Below are positions 10,664-21,514 of a stretch of 64,000 nt of DNA, piece after piece. Location: the NCBI GenBank assembly GCA_038501625.1, contig JAZAYU010000012.1:2914001-2978000 (forward strand). Direction: 5' to 3'. Positions within the stretch are counted from its first letter, which is position 1, and each line of letters starts with the position of its first letter. The notes under the pieces were generated by a model. The model had not been told where the DNA came from and did not search any database. It saw nothing but the letters and a program-made list of their open reading frames with translations. Made by a program: the position numbers and the translations under genes. Source of the stretch: Corbicula japonica. Its lineage: Eukaryota; Mollusca; Bivalvia; Venerida; Cyrenidae.

Positions 10664-10869
10664 ATGTATTTTGCAGGAATTGATAAGAAACGCAGGGAAA
10701 AGTCTCTACTTTTTTAAACCATTGCATTGCTTACCATCGAAGCAGTGAGATCAGGCTATATATAGCTAAATGTTCTATCAAGAAATCCTTGCAAATGCAC
10801 TTTATTATATGAAAACAATACTACAGAAATCTCGACAGGTGTTTCATATATTACTTTTGAGGTCCCCTA

Positions 10870-11090
10870 TATCCCTTTAATTACATAGGTGACCAGTGTA
10901 GATCCAGATCAGCCACTATATCCATTCCATCTGATCTGGATCTACACTGGTCACTTCTTGGTCAGAAATATCTTAACGAATCTTTAAGTGAACAGTGTAG
11001 ATCCTGATAAGATGGCATGATGTGCCTATGATCTGGATCTAATTGGTCACACTTGCAATAAAACTGGAATAAATGGATTCAACGGTTAAA
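10870..11090. repeat. Degenerate TTAACCC MITE copy
   Basis: Contains gaccagtgtagatccagatc, ggatctacactggtcactt, tggtcagaaatatctta and gtgaacagtgtagatcctga in family order. The right end is ggttaaa near 11090. Confidence 0.75.
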
Positions 11091-11134
11091 TGACATCACA
11101 GCACTTGAAACAAACATAACAGAGTGTATCTTAC

Positions 11135-11230
11135 CGTAATCATGGGGTTGGTGAGAAGTCCCCAAGCAAAGAACTCCAGAAATATGACCACCAGGGCATG
11201 GTACACACTGGGCTGGCTCAATCCAGATTT
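11135..11230 (-). CDS. MFSD14: MFSD14 (HIAT1)-type transporter, exon A (first transmembrane segment)
   Basis: A 96-bp minus-strand exon, phase 0 at both ends, with acceptor TTTGCAG and donor GTAAGA. It encodes 32 residues including PSVYHALVVIFLEFFAWGLL, the first transmembrane segment of MFSD14A/B (PSVYHAVVVIFLEFFAWGLL in vertebrates). It is the most upstream exon I can assign with certainty. The start codon and the Lys/Arg-rich N-terminus must be to the right. A phase-compatible candidate is 15561-15620, but it has no recognisable homology. Confidence 0.92.
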
Positions 11231-11989
11231 CTGCAAATAAGAGAATATTGCCCATTATCATTACATGATATTTACTGACTTGCCTGTTCTAGAAATGGCT
11301 TATCTGCATCAGGAAGCACAGGGTGTACTGCTGTTGCTTGAAGTCTGAATACCAACTGTAACAAGCATGTACTTTTTGTTTGGTAACGGCCTGTTTCTCC
11401 AAAAAGTAAAGAGTAAAGAAATTAGCCAAGACTTATGACAATGTTTCTTTGGGAAATTTAAGTCATTCCATGAAATGACATCATTATGTTGAGCTGATAA
11501 CAATATTATCAATTTCATTGAAACCAATTATAATACAATCAAGTAAAAGTTTGAAACAATATCAACTGAAAGAAAATGATGAATTACTATTGCAAATTCA
11601 AAAAAGTTTTACCTCATTTATGGTGACTGTTATGTCATGATGTATTTCACCCAACTTTAACTTGTTTTCTTAACATTTATATTGAGAAAGTTATGTGCAT
11701 ATTGGTACCAGGTGAAAAAAACAGCAGAAAAAAAGCTAACAGTTTTAGAACTGTGGAATATCACTTTTATTTCACTAAGAAAATTCATTAGTAGGAAGTC
11801 AATGGAAAGCATAACATAAAATACTAATATAAGAATTATTGCTGTATTAACTAGTCAGTAGTCACTAGATTTTGCTTAAGCAGTATTATAATAGTAACCA
11901 AAGGTTTTAAGCAGTTTGAGTGAACAAAGCTTTAATATTGTGTTGAGCAATGCTATGATCAAGGTAAAATTTCTCCTTTGCTTCATAAT
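11231..11989. other. Upstream intron, no gene seen
   Basis: AT-rich; no coding exon or clear repeat recognised. Confidence 0.4.
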
Positions 11990-12215
11990 TACATGTTTAA
12001 ACACATGCGAGATCAATGTAGATCCTGATCAGCCAACACATCTAAACCATCTGACCTCGATCTGCACTGGTTGCATCTTGGTCAGAAATAACCTAATAAA
12101 TATAAAAGTGAACAGAGTAACTAGATCCCAATCAGATGGCAAATATGTACCGGCTATTCTGAAGCAATTCTGTTCGCCCTGCAATACAACCATGTATCTA
12201 CAGAGTAAAAGGGAT
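11990..12215. repeat. Degenerate TTAACCC MITE copy
   Basis: Carries acatgcgagatcaatgtaga, gatctgcactggttgcatct and tggtcagaaataacctaata in family order, with worn ends. Confidence 0.7.
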
Positions 12216-12282
12216 AGCAACTATATTTTGTCAGACGAAAACAGTTTAAAGGCATGCATAATCTAAGCTACTTGAATCATAA

Positions 12283-12483
12283 TAGCCCTTTCCTCCATAT
12301 ATTTTTACGCATTGCTATGCATGTGCAACCAGTGTAGATCCAGATCAGACGGCAGGTTCTGCACTGGTTGCATTTTGTCAGAAATAATCTAACAAATCAA
12401 AAAGCGAACAGATGTGCCGGCTGATCTGGATCTCAACTGTTCACCCACACAATAAAGGTGTAATTGTGGAGGAAAGGGATAAT
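12283..12483. repeat. TTAACCC MITE copy
   Basis: Ends are tagCCCTTTCCTCCATATAT and GTGGAGGAAAGGGataa. The first palindromic core is partly deleted. Confidence 0.8.
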
Positions 12484-12489
12484 AAACCA

Positions 12490-13560
12490 ACAGTCTGTTT
12501 GAGGGTTTACGTATGGAACCCTTCGGTGAAATCGGTTCGGGACTACAAATGTACATTTTTTCAGAATATCAAAACATAAAATTATTCCCGCTACCGAAAA
12601 GCATATAAAAGTATGTAAACAGTGAAAAACTAGAATACATGTGTCTTCAGACACTGATGCCCCCACTGCTTCAATGAATTTATGGACAGACAAGTGCAAC
12701 TCTATATGCCTACCACTTCATGGGAACATAAAAGTAACAAAATGAACAAAAGGTTGACTTTAACCATGGCTAATTAATACCCCAATAACAGTACAAACAT
12801 TACATTATAAACAAATTGGACTGTAAATTATTAAGAGGAAATAATTGTTTATTAGCTTTTCTCAACTGGTTGGTGATTCACAAAACAAATACAATTCATT
12901 TAATCAAACTTGTTTTCCCCCCATCATTGCATCACTCATTATTTCTTCTACAATTTTAAACAGGATAATGGTGAGTGTTATTGTGGGCAATGTAGTGGAG
13001 ATATGAATGATTTATTGTTTGTTAATTGTCATTGTTTATTTGATTATGTCATATATTCATTCATGTAGCAGTTTTAAGTGGTAAGAAAATGTACATCTTC
13101 CGAAAAATTATATCAGCAGTGGTTTTATTTTCTTTCCAAGAAGAATAATTAATTAGAATAGAAGGGGTTGTGTGGCTTACATACAATCAACATGGCAGCT
13201 ATTTCTCGGGAATCACAGGGCTTCCGTAGCTATTGAATCTCAGTGGTCATTTTGTCAATTTTTAAGGGTTTTTGTTAATATTACATGTAAGCCCAAAATA
13301 CCCCTAATTTAAGGAAAAAAAACCTTCAGCTAAAATCCAAGGGGTCAAAATAAGGCTTTCTGAAAATTTCAAGGGTCAGTCATCTCCCGAGTCAAATGGA
13401 ACCCCAGAGTCATATTGTAAATATTGCCAAGATAGGAGTGGGTAAATGCTCATCATATTGGTCTCCAATCTTAGTTTGATAACCTTTGTTGTGAGATATA
13501 GAACCAGGAAATGTGACTTCCTTTTCTAAACAAACTTGAAGTAAACAGAAAAGGCTGTTG
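12490..13560. other. Non-coding stretch, no gene seen
   Basis: AT-rich. A fragment at 13460-13500 (ggtctccaatcttagtttg) belongs to the hairpin family of 10494-10663. Nothing else is supported. Confidence 0.4.
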
Positions 13561-13580
13561 TCATATTTTTTCAAATGTAT

Positions 13581-13812
13581 TTACCCTTTCCTCCATACTA
13601 GACACACCTGTATTGCATTGGCAAACAGTGTAGATCAAGATCAGCTGGCACATTGTGATCAGGATCTGCATTGTTCGTTTTTTGATTCGTTATTTTGGAC
13701 CAAATTGCAACCAGTGCAGATCCAGATCAGACAGGCACAGATGTACAGGCTGATCTGGATCTACACAGTTCGCACATGCGTAAAAATGTGTATTTTTGGA
13801 GGAAATGGTAAA
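13581..13812. repeat. TTAACCC MITE copy
   Basis: TTACCCTTTCCTCCATACTA at the left and TTTTTGGAGGAAATGGTAAA at the right, with both inner palindromic cores. Confidence 0.8.
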
Positions 13813-14164
13813 ATCATTCCACTCCATCAATCAATTAAAAACAAGGGCATGTTTTTCTCTATTCTAAACAAACATGAAATTAACTTTAACGGCTGTTGTC
13901 ATAATTTAGAAAATGTTAACAACTATTTTGCTTAAAAACAACAAAATGTTATCAAGTCTGTTACACTAATGTATTATAAAGCTTATTGTAAAAGGTGGTA
14001 ACAGTTGAAATGGTTTACAAACAATTAATCATAGAAATGGCTGTTTTTGGCATCAGATTACAGATCCCAAATACAAAGGTTCAAATGAGACCAAGGGTCT
14101 AGTTGTTTAAAAATTTACCAATTACTTCAGATGAACCACTTTATGTCTATTACTCTACTGAAGC

Positions 14165-14312
14165 AGGACCGGCATACAGTGTAGATCCAGATCAACTGGC
14201 ACATCTGTGTAGTCTGATCAGCATTTACACTTGTCCTGTCACATGTGTAGATTCATACATCTATTTCTGATGAAGATGAGAACAGTGCAGATTCTGATAA
14301 GACTACAGTATT
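14165..14312. repeat. Degenerate TTAACCC MITE fragment
   Basis: Contains cagtgtagatccagatcaac, tctgatcagcatttacact and aacagtgcagattctgata. Confidence 0.65.
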
Positions 14313-14634
14313 GACTGGATAATATGCTATTTCCAAAATGTTTTGAAACGTGCTCCTGTGTATATACATGTTCCTTCATTCTCAACATCTCCCTTCACTG
14401 AACCTGTGACAAGTTTTGCTATTATAAAGAAAGAACAAAAGCTAGGATTTCTTCTACTTATAGGTGAAACTTGTCCCTGTTCAGACTACCTGAAGCAATC
14501 CCCTGGGTAAAAGTAAGCACCAATACTTGAAAGTAAAATACTCAAACATAAGATCTGCATGATATTAAACACAAAAGTATAAACCGGGTAAAAGAAATCC
14601 AACCTGGTGCCAGTACAATACTTTAAAGAATTAA

Positions 14635-14706
14635 AGCCCACAGAATACATGATGTACCCACAAAGAGACTAGCCCACAGAATACATGATGTACCCACAAA
14701 GAGACT
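14635..14706. repeat. 36-bp tandem duplication
   Basis: The unit agcccacagaatacatgatg... occurs twice with a period of exactly 36 bp and no differences seen. Confidence 0.9.
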
Positions 14707-14739
14707 AATCAAATACCATTTAGTATTGTAAATATCCAC

Positions 14740-15115
14740 TAACCCTTTCCTCCATATATACGCATTTTAGGCATGTGCGACCAGCTTAGATCCGGATCAG
14801 CTGGCACACTTGTTTCCTCTTCAACATTTGGCCCTTTACATGATTAACATGGCTTACATATATATGCAATGGGTGAACAGTGTAGATCCAGATCAGCTGG
14901 CACACTTGTTTCCTCTTCAACATTTGGCCCTTTACTTGATTAACATGGCTTACATATATATGCAATGGGTGAACAGTGTAGATCCAGATCAGCTGGCACA
15001 CTTGTTTCCTCTTCAACATTTGGCCCTTTACATGATTAACATGGCTTACATATATATGCAATGGGTGAACAGTGTAGATCCGGATCAGCCTGCAGCGCAG
15101 TTCAAGCAACTGGTC
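14740..15115. repeat. MITE with a 96-bp internal tandem repeat
   Basis: The copy starts CTAACCCTTTCCTCCATATA. From 14801 a 96-bp unit (ctggcacacttgtttcctct ... gatccagatcag) is repeated at 14801, 14897 and 14993 almost without change. Because 96 is divisible by 3, frames stay open on both strands over three 32-codon units, giving spurious proteins of about 107 and 130 residues. It is a local expansion of a MITE segment, not a gene. Confidence 0.85.
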
Positions 15116-15560
15116 TGGAACTACATGAACACTGGTAGCATATTGAATAGAACATTATTTATGAACCAGATGACTACCTTTTTCGAAGAATCACTGTTTT
15201 GAGCCTATTGCATGTACAAATAGCTAAATTGTTTTGAAAATAATTTTAATTTAAAAAGGCCAAATTCGGCTAAAAAAAATCACACCTGTGAGAAAAACAA
15301 AACATGCTAAGAATCTATAATAGTTTTTATTATGACTTCTATCTAAATTTGAAAATGACAAGTATGTGATTTTGCTACAAGGTCTGTGTAGACGGGTCAC
15401 CCAGCAAAGAAAAAAAAAGAACACACAAAATGTTTACATATGATCTGACAGGTCAACTGACAAATTAGCTTTATTCTGAACCCTTTTCTAATGATATTTA
15501 AATAACTTAGGTATTTGATAAGTCTCTTGTTTACAATGCTAGTTGGCTTAAAATTCATAC
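15116..15560. other. Non-coding stretch, no gene seen
   Basis: AT-rich with A-runs; no repeat boundary or exon recognised. Confidence 0.4.
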
Positions 15561-15620
15561 CCGATACATCTTAATTTTGCCGTCAATCCACTCAATGCAA
15601 GTGGTAGTACAAGTGGGCAA
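15561..15620 (-). CDS. Candidate exon, unassigned
   Basis: Minus-strand 60-bp segment between a good acceptor (ATACTCTTACAG) and a donor CGG|GTATGA. It is open in phase 0 and encodes LPTCTTTCIEWIDGKIKMYR. It is phase-compatible with MFSD14 exon A (phase 0), so it could be an upstream exon. However, it does not resemble the Lys-rich MFSD14 N-terminus. Short open segments with splice-like borders also arise by chance. Confidence 0.3.
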
Positions 15621-15875
15621 CTGTAAGAGTATAAGAAAGTTTGTTGTTATCTGTAAACTTTAGCAGTCTTCCCGAAAGTTGCCGGACCGTCGGACCTGTC
15701 CAGCAAAATTTGGGCCGGTCCGACAACTATACCGGTTTGTAAACTGATTTGTGATTGGTTGCCTGGTGTCTATTGTCCAATCGTGAACTCGGTAACATAA
15801 TGTAAGCGCCATGTGATAGAAAATGGTGATTTGGATGTTTAGTGAGTTCCAAAGAGATATTCTTTGTTCAAACGG

Positions 15876-16104
15876 ATGATATTTCATGAATCACAGAGTG
15901 AATATTGGCGTCTAGGCCATTACAGTTTCGATTTTACTGAAATTTACAACGGCTTTGTTGCCGGTGTTGATTTTCATCTCCCGGAAGCAGAAAAGTTAGT
16001 CTAACGAAGAATATGAAAATTATGATATTGAAAGATTCATGGATATCCTCGAAAAAGCAAATTCCTTTCAAAGGCTGGCTATTTCCAGTGATCATCAGCC
16101 GAAG
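15876..16104 (+). pseudogene. Coding-like segment with a frame break, unassigned
   Basis: An ATG at 15876 opens 41 codons (SEYWRLGHYSFDFTEIYNGF is part of it) to a TAA at 15999-16001. One base further, a second frame runs EEYENYDIERFMDILEKANS and onward to a consensus donor (AA|GTAAGT) near 16104. Composition and the donor suggest a former coding exon. I do not recognise it. Confidence 0.3.
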
Positions 16105-16498
16105 TAAGTTATATTTTATAAACCGGAAGAAGCATAATAAACCTAGGGTGATGTGTACATCTCAAACACAATCCTGTTTGTAATTCCTAATCACAAATCT
16201 GAAATGAATAATGTAAAAAATAAAACCTCCAACAAATATCAAATTCTGATGTTTTATTTGTACACAACTACTCGTTATCTGAGCCAGGATTCTGCAGCTA
16301 TATTTTTAATATTTTCTAGGGGAGCATGCCCCAGGACCGGACCCGTAGAAAACTCGTGCCTCTGGCGTTCGTTACTTAGGCATCCTCAAATTTCATCTGA
16401 GCTTTCTCAACCAATCCTAAATGACAACACTGTTCCCCTTTTTTGTGTTTGAAGCTGTTCGGATGGAAATGAATGAGGATATATGAATGCAATTTTTA

Positions 16499-16527
16499 TA
16501 CTGGCGCATGCTGCGCATGCGCCAGTA
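16499..16527. repeat. 29-bp near-perfect palindrome
   Basis: Two 13-bp arms, TACTGGCGCATGC and GCATGCGCCAGTA, are separated by TGC. The GCGCATGCGCC part looks like an NRF1 site. Confidence 0.8.
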
Positions 16528-17619
16528 TTTACTAACGATGCTGTGAACTCTGCGACGCGCAGTCCTGAACTTCGGGTGTATCATTGCGACCACGAGAGCG
16601 TATCAAGTAAGTGGTCACCGCGAGAGCAGGCCGAAATGTTCTGCACAAGTGTGAAGCACAATGCAGCACACCATTCCACGAATTCTGAGCGATTGATAGT
16701 AAGTTTCCGTGTAATTTTGGAGCATCCATGCCAAAAATTCCATCGGACAATGTAGAGTGAAATCATGACCAGCTACGGCAGTGAACAAGCAACTGGATAT
16801 GAATGAGTAGTTTAGTTACGCCTGAAAGATTTCGTAGTTGTGTGGCATAAAAAGTAGTGCATTTTAAGAAAATACAAATATTTCGAGAAGGAATGCGAAC
16901 TTTGAAAGATAATTCTACAAATAAAAACAAGAAAACAATTTAATGTTGTGATTCGCACAACTATGAAAGGATATTAAAAGAACGATTAAAAACAAATCAG
17001 TCACATGACAAGCGGGAGATAGCGTGGGTTGCCATTTTGGTTAGGTTGGAGTAGTTGTGGTTCGAGATTTTGCTCGGCTAACAAGGACCGGGCCGGGTCC
17101 CAGTGTTCTCCCCAGACAACCGTTAACAAGCTTTGATCTATTTCCAACAAGTGTTAAATTCGCCGACATCCGTTTATTCAAAATCGACATGTCATAATTT
17201 TCTGTTTCTTGCATTGTAAACACAGGTCGCTTTTCAATACACACCTCATTCAAGGTTAAGCAATGGGCGATTTGACCAATCACAATCGATTTCTTCACTA
17301 TCAGCTGGGTAACTCCGCCTCTCCACGTGGTGAATTCGCAAGTCTGTCGGTGTCGTTTGATCGTATTTTGGCTCTGTTGACTCTTGATATTCTCAATTAA
17401 TAGCGGAACCCGGTGTGTTTAACATAATGTTCAATGATTTTAATGAGATGCGATCATGAGTAATTATTTGGTTATTCTTAGTTCTGTGATTAGAAGACAA
17501 ACACTTCGAAAATTGTACTGTATACATGTATGAAAATAATTGTGCGATAATGGAATTGTTTTAAACAAATCTATTGGCAAGTTGCATTTAGAACTTAAAT
17601 TGCAAAAGAAATACATTCT
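16528..17619. other. Stretch with no supported gene
   Basis: Moderately GC-rich for this window, with several short open frames on both strands that I judge to be chance. It may be the 5' part of the hAT-like locus at 17.6-18.6 kb, but no exon could be fixed. Confidence 0.35.
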
Positions 17620-18055
17620 GTGGCATTTTACTGCGCTATCATCGTAACGATCAGTTCATTTTCGTCGGACACATTTTCAAGTATGCATGCGCGAAAGAAC
17701 GACGACTCGTCAATTCTATCTTATTTCAAGAGAAACCGGCCTTGTGAGGCTGATGCCAACTCCATCGGGCATTCTGAACTTCAAAATTCTAGAAATGAGA
17801 TCAAGATCATTTCCGGATAGCCCTTCAAGAGCGACTCTTACGACGCCAAGTACCCCTTCACGTCGTGAAATTACTCCGACGCCGGACGCGGTACCCCAAC
17901 ATGCCGAGACACTGAATCAACGCCGGCTACCTCGAACAGCCAGTTCGATCCAGTCAGGTGTCGATCCTAAGTGGAAGAAAGTCTACTTCTGGGTGCAAGA
18001 AGTTGGCAATGTTTTTTATATATATTTACTTAGCCTTGTGACTTGCATTAAATAA
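17620..18055 (+). pseudogene. hAT-like transposase N-terminal region, frame-broken
   Basis: One plus frame (17620-17817) reads ARKNDDSSILSYFKRNRP before a stop. An overlapping frame from 17687 continues through a Pro/Ser/Thr-rich linker to VDPKWKKVYFWVQEVGNV near 18000. 'SILSYFK' followed by a linker and 'DPKW...W' is the usual layout at the start of a hAT-related (ZNF862/ZMYM-like) protein, where a zinc module normally follows. Here that module is missing. With the C-terminal exon at 18399-18580 it suggests one hAT-like gene with its catalytic middle deleted. The assignment of this part is tentative. Confidence 0.45.
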
Positions 18056-18094
18056 ATAAAATAACTCAATTTCATGCTACTATATATAAAAAGG

Positions 18095-18300
18095 GAAATA
18101 GGCATATCAGGAATCGCCACACTCATAAAACACAGCCTCCCCTGCAGCAAAAAGAAGAGAGGAAAATAAATGATTTGTTTGTTGATTGTTTAACAAAAAA
18201 GGGGAACCGTATGGGTTAGCGCCTTGGAACAGTCAGTAGCAAAATAATTTGCTACTAGGGGTTTAAACCAGGTTCTTGGGGTGCACTACATAATTTATTA
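18095..18300. repeat. Dispersed repeat, copy 1
   Basis: Motifs ggcatatcaggaatcgccac, cagcctcccctgcagc, aagaagagaggaaa and tagggg/ttcttggggtgc occur in order. Related copies are at 33545-33620 (first half) and 44590-44770. It lies between the two hAT-like exons. Confidence 0.55.
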
Positions 18301-18398
18301 TACCTGTTTGTGTTAACTGAATACCTATTATGATATTATTTTTATATATGTGAAGCTATCTATATGTTTACTGGTATCGTAAATTAATTTAATTTCAG

Positions 18399-18580
18399 AT
18401 TGTGAGAGGGGTTTTTCCACTTTATCAAGAGTGAAGACTAAGCTTAGAAGCAGGCTTAACAATTCAACATTAAATTCATTGTTAATGATATCCATGGAAG
18501 GTCCTGATGTACTGAAGTTTGATTATAATAAGGCAGTCAGCGCTTGGGCCCAAGAAAAAAAGAGGCTTCTGAAAGTTTAA
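18399..18580 (+). pseudogene. hAT transposase C-terminal dimerisation exon
   Basis: After a clean acceptor (TTAATTTCAG, ending 18398) the frame reads CERGFSTLSRVKTKLRSRLN, then LLMISMEGPDVLKFDYNKAV, and ends at TAA 18578-18580. CERGFSxLxRxKTKLRxRL is the most conserved block of the hAT C-terminal dimerisation domain. The exon is intact, but the catalytic DDE region is absent between here and 17620. It is either an internally deleted element or a residual or co-opted gene end. Recognition of the domain is firm; its state is inferred. Confidence 0.8.
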
Positions 18581-19498
18581 TCCTAATTCTGTCAGTTGTA
18601 ATGAAACACTGAGTTTGATATGTGTGAGATATCTTGGACAATGAAGGTGAAAAACTAACTATACAGAGTATATAGTTGGCATTGTAACTTGATGAGATCA
18701 GATCAGTTTATGTTATTAAAACACATGTTGACATACTGTTTACACATTGTTTCACATTATTTATGTTTTTTAACTTTGTACCTTTCTTGGCTCTAAAGAG
18801 ATTAAAAAAAACATCTATGTACTATATACAGTTTTTGCAGTAAACATTGGTACAAATATAAAATTGTATAAAATGATAGTTAAAAAATAAAGTTTCGCGA
18901 GCTTATATCCACGAAATATCCAGCGACAACCCTTCCAAAAATCCTGGGGAGACCGTCAGTAAGTTGGCGAATATTTTTGTTAATGCATTGTTGCGATCGA
19001 CGTAAAAATTAAGATTGTAACTGTTTCAGTTTCTTAAGGTGCGTGAGCCTTGTGCATTTCATTGTTGACAATACTCAGTTGTGGCGGAGCCTGATCATCG
19101 TTATTCTAGCAAAATTTAACCACTAATCATACGCTTCTGCATCAAAAAGACCCCCGCCTAAGATTCAGGTGGAAAAAAAGTGGAAAACCTAATTTCCTTG
19201 CATCAAAATACAAGTACCTGCATCTATTGAAATCCCTGAATATACAGAATTATTTGCTAATGTTGATGATAGTAACTGTCACAAAGTTTAACGAAAAAAT
19301 CACACATAGTTTCATATGTTTACAGTAATGATATCTGTGCAGGGCATGTTCGATTCAACCAGCGCGCCAGTATTTCAACGCTTTCAGCGCTTTGATTTAC
19401 ATATTTGTCATGACAATTCGTACAACAGCCGCTTCCTGTATAATTTTCGCCCATTTCGTACTTTTCAGTTTTGCTTATTTTATGCATAACATGTTTCG

Positions 19499-19560
19499 GT
19501 CAGACAGAATTTGTTTCGGTCAGACAGATTTTCACATCTTGTCTGACCGAATGTCTGACA
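19499..19560. repeat. Small direct and inverted CGGTCAGACAG cluster
   Basis: TTCGGTCAGACAGA occurs twice (about 19496 and 19516), followed by the inverted TCTGACCGAA near 19543. Only the motif is visible; the function is unknown. Confidence 0.5.
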
Positions 19561-20099
19561 GTTTTTTCAACTTTCTGGAAGTCTGCTTTAGGAAACGTAT
19601 TTATCACAAATTTCACTAAAATCTGAAATTCAAGTTTTAAAATGATGCACAACATTCAATACAGCCTTTTCCCAAGGTTCAAATTAAACCTCATTATAAT
19701 AATAATGAAATTTGATTCATGGATTGAAGTTTTGAAGGGTCAAAACAATTTTCTTCTAATTTAGAATGTTAAAACCCTGGTTACAAGGGTCCATCAAAAC
19801 CCCTTTTAACTAAGCACTTGTTAATATTGACATCTAAGTATTGAATAGGGCACAGTCACTGGTTACAACTCTTGTCTTAACTTTGCTTCATGGTTCAGCT
19901 TTACTCACATTAGCAACAAGTGTGGATCCTGATCAATTTACAAGTCTGTTGAGATGCTCCGAAGTAAGTCCTGCATATTTTTTTAAGGAAGATAAGTGAC
20001 ATAATGGAATTCGAGAGTAATTTCAACATCCAGAATACTAGAAATGCATTCTTTTAAATACTTGCTCAAGTAATAAACTTAGAAAAAAAAACAACTGCT

Positions 20100-20631
20100 G
20101 TCTTTTGCCAAAAAATTTCAGTAATTGTGAATTTAAATGAGGGCTTCTGCCCCCCACACCCCCACTTTTGTCGTGCAAACGCCGCTTGGCTTTTTTGTTA
20201 TTGAACATCTGGGGTCTGCTAAACTAGCAATCTCACTAAAGTCAGATCTAACAAAATGTTAGATCTGATGACGACCCGCAGACACCGTACGTAAGTAATA
20301 GCGGTTTTCCCAATTACTATTTTTAGAAACTGTCAACAAAGGAATCATGATTTATTACGCTCGCAAAATGATCTGAAGATTTCATTACATTAGAAATGAA
20401 TGCAATACGACTTAAACACATATATCTCCAGAAAATTATGTCTTACGAAAGCTGTCGACACTTCCCATGGTTCAAAATATTATTTCTACTTTCACTTTTG
20501 CGATTTTGTAGGCGACAATCTGATTGGTTCAAAGGGTTAGTGATAAAAACACGTTTTAGTTACTCGTCGTCAGATCCTGATAGCGTAGCGTTTTTCAGGA
20601 AATGATTTTAATCAGATTGCTAAACTAGATT
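20100..20631. repeat. CTAGTTTAGCGGACCC-type MITE, interrupted copy
   Basis: It contains the family's tttaaatgagggcttctgcc, cccccacacccccac and aacgccgcttggctttt order. It reaches its right end GGTCTGCTAAACTAGAT only after skipping 20228-20619, which landed in the terminal repeat. The left end is blurred. Confidence 0.65.
20228..20619. mobile_element. MULE-like non-autonomous element with 9-bp target duplication
   Basis: It starts CAATCTCACTAAAGTCAGAT and ends ATGATTTTAATCAGATTG (imperfect TIR of about 18 bp). It is flanked by CTAAACTAG on both sides (20219-20227 and 20620-20628), a perfect 9-bp duplication. A short relative at 39775-39845 has the same ends and a different perfect 9-bp duplication. 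Nine-base duplications are characteristic of Mutator-like elements. No transposase is encoded in the 392 bp. Confidence 0.85.
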
Positions 20632-21511
20632 CTTCCCATTAAAACCTTAATATATGGAGTATTTAGTTTAAACTTATTTATTTTACATCAATTGTGAAAC
20701 AAGTTATTCCAACTTATATTCATCACTCTTCATGACTCGGGGTTTCCACCAGGATTTTTGGAAGGGTCGTCGCAGCATAAACTGATTTTATCCATTTTGT
20801 CGCGCGCTGCAACGTGGTGTTTAATATTTGCAATGCACTGTTTAATTTTCAGTCTTGTGTATATATCAGTTTTGCTTCTCATTTAAAAAAATAAATGAAA
20901 ATTGTTTTTATTCTTGAGTGGCTTTTTTCATTTAAAGCCTTTTAAATGACATACATGTTAATGATAAATGTGTCTAAACACACACTGTTCTGTGGCTGCT
21001 GTAGGTTAACAGATTTATAAAAAAAATTCATAAGTCGTTAATCAAATTCTTACACCAAATAATCCCATGCTTTTTAAAATCGAAACTCAAATCCTAATTA
21101 AATAACAACGGCTGAAATTCCTGAGATCCAATCATTTAATTAGATCTAATATCAATATGAAATATTTATGAATACAAGAACTAAAATAAATGGAAATTAC
21201 AATATAATGTGCTTATTTGTAATTATATAAAGATGTTTCAGGAAAACTAAAAGCATTTTTTCAATAAAACATCTTTTGATGGTGGAAACTACGCAGTTGC
21301 ACTTTTTATTACCTCCCTTTCTAAAAGATCGGCAAAACTTGCATGAACCGCGCTTTTTCCGTAAGCACTGTTTCTTCTCAAATACACAACAAACAGGCCG
21401 CGAATAACACCTTTCGCTTTTTTGATTGCAAATAAAACTGGTATAATTTACTAATTATACCTACCATTGCAAAAAAATAAGGATGTGCATGCCTTCTGAA
21501 ATGAAGAACAA
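20632..21511. other. Non-coding stretch
   Basis: AT-rich; contains only the right inverted-repeat end near 20750-20775. Confidence 0.4.
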
Positions 21512-21514
21512 TAG

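Larger units (their letters stand above)
18927..20775. mobile_element. Inverted-repeat pair bounding a 1.85-kb candidate element
   Basis: GCGACAACCCTTCCAAAAATCC (18927 onward) is mirrored by the complement of CCAGGATTTTTGGAAGGGTCGTCGC near 20750-20775, about 25-30 bp with one or two changes. The interval holds the 20228-20619 insertion and a copy of the CTAGTTTAGCGGACCC element. No target duplication is obvious. Confidence 0.45.

Noticed and set aside
14786..15202. Repetitive proteins of 107 and 130 residues on opposite strands
   Set aside because: Both come from a 96-bp tandem expansion of a MITE; mirrored open frames on both strands indicate a repeat artefact.
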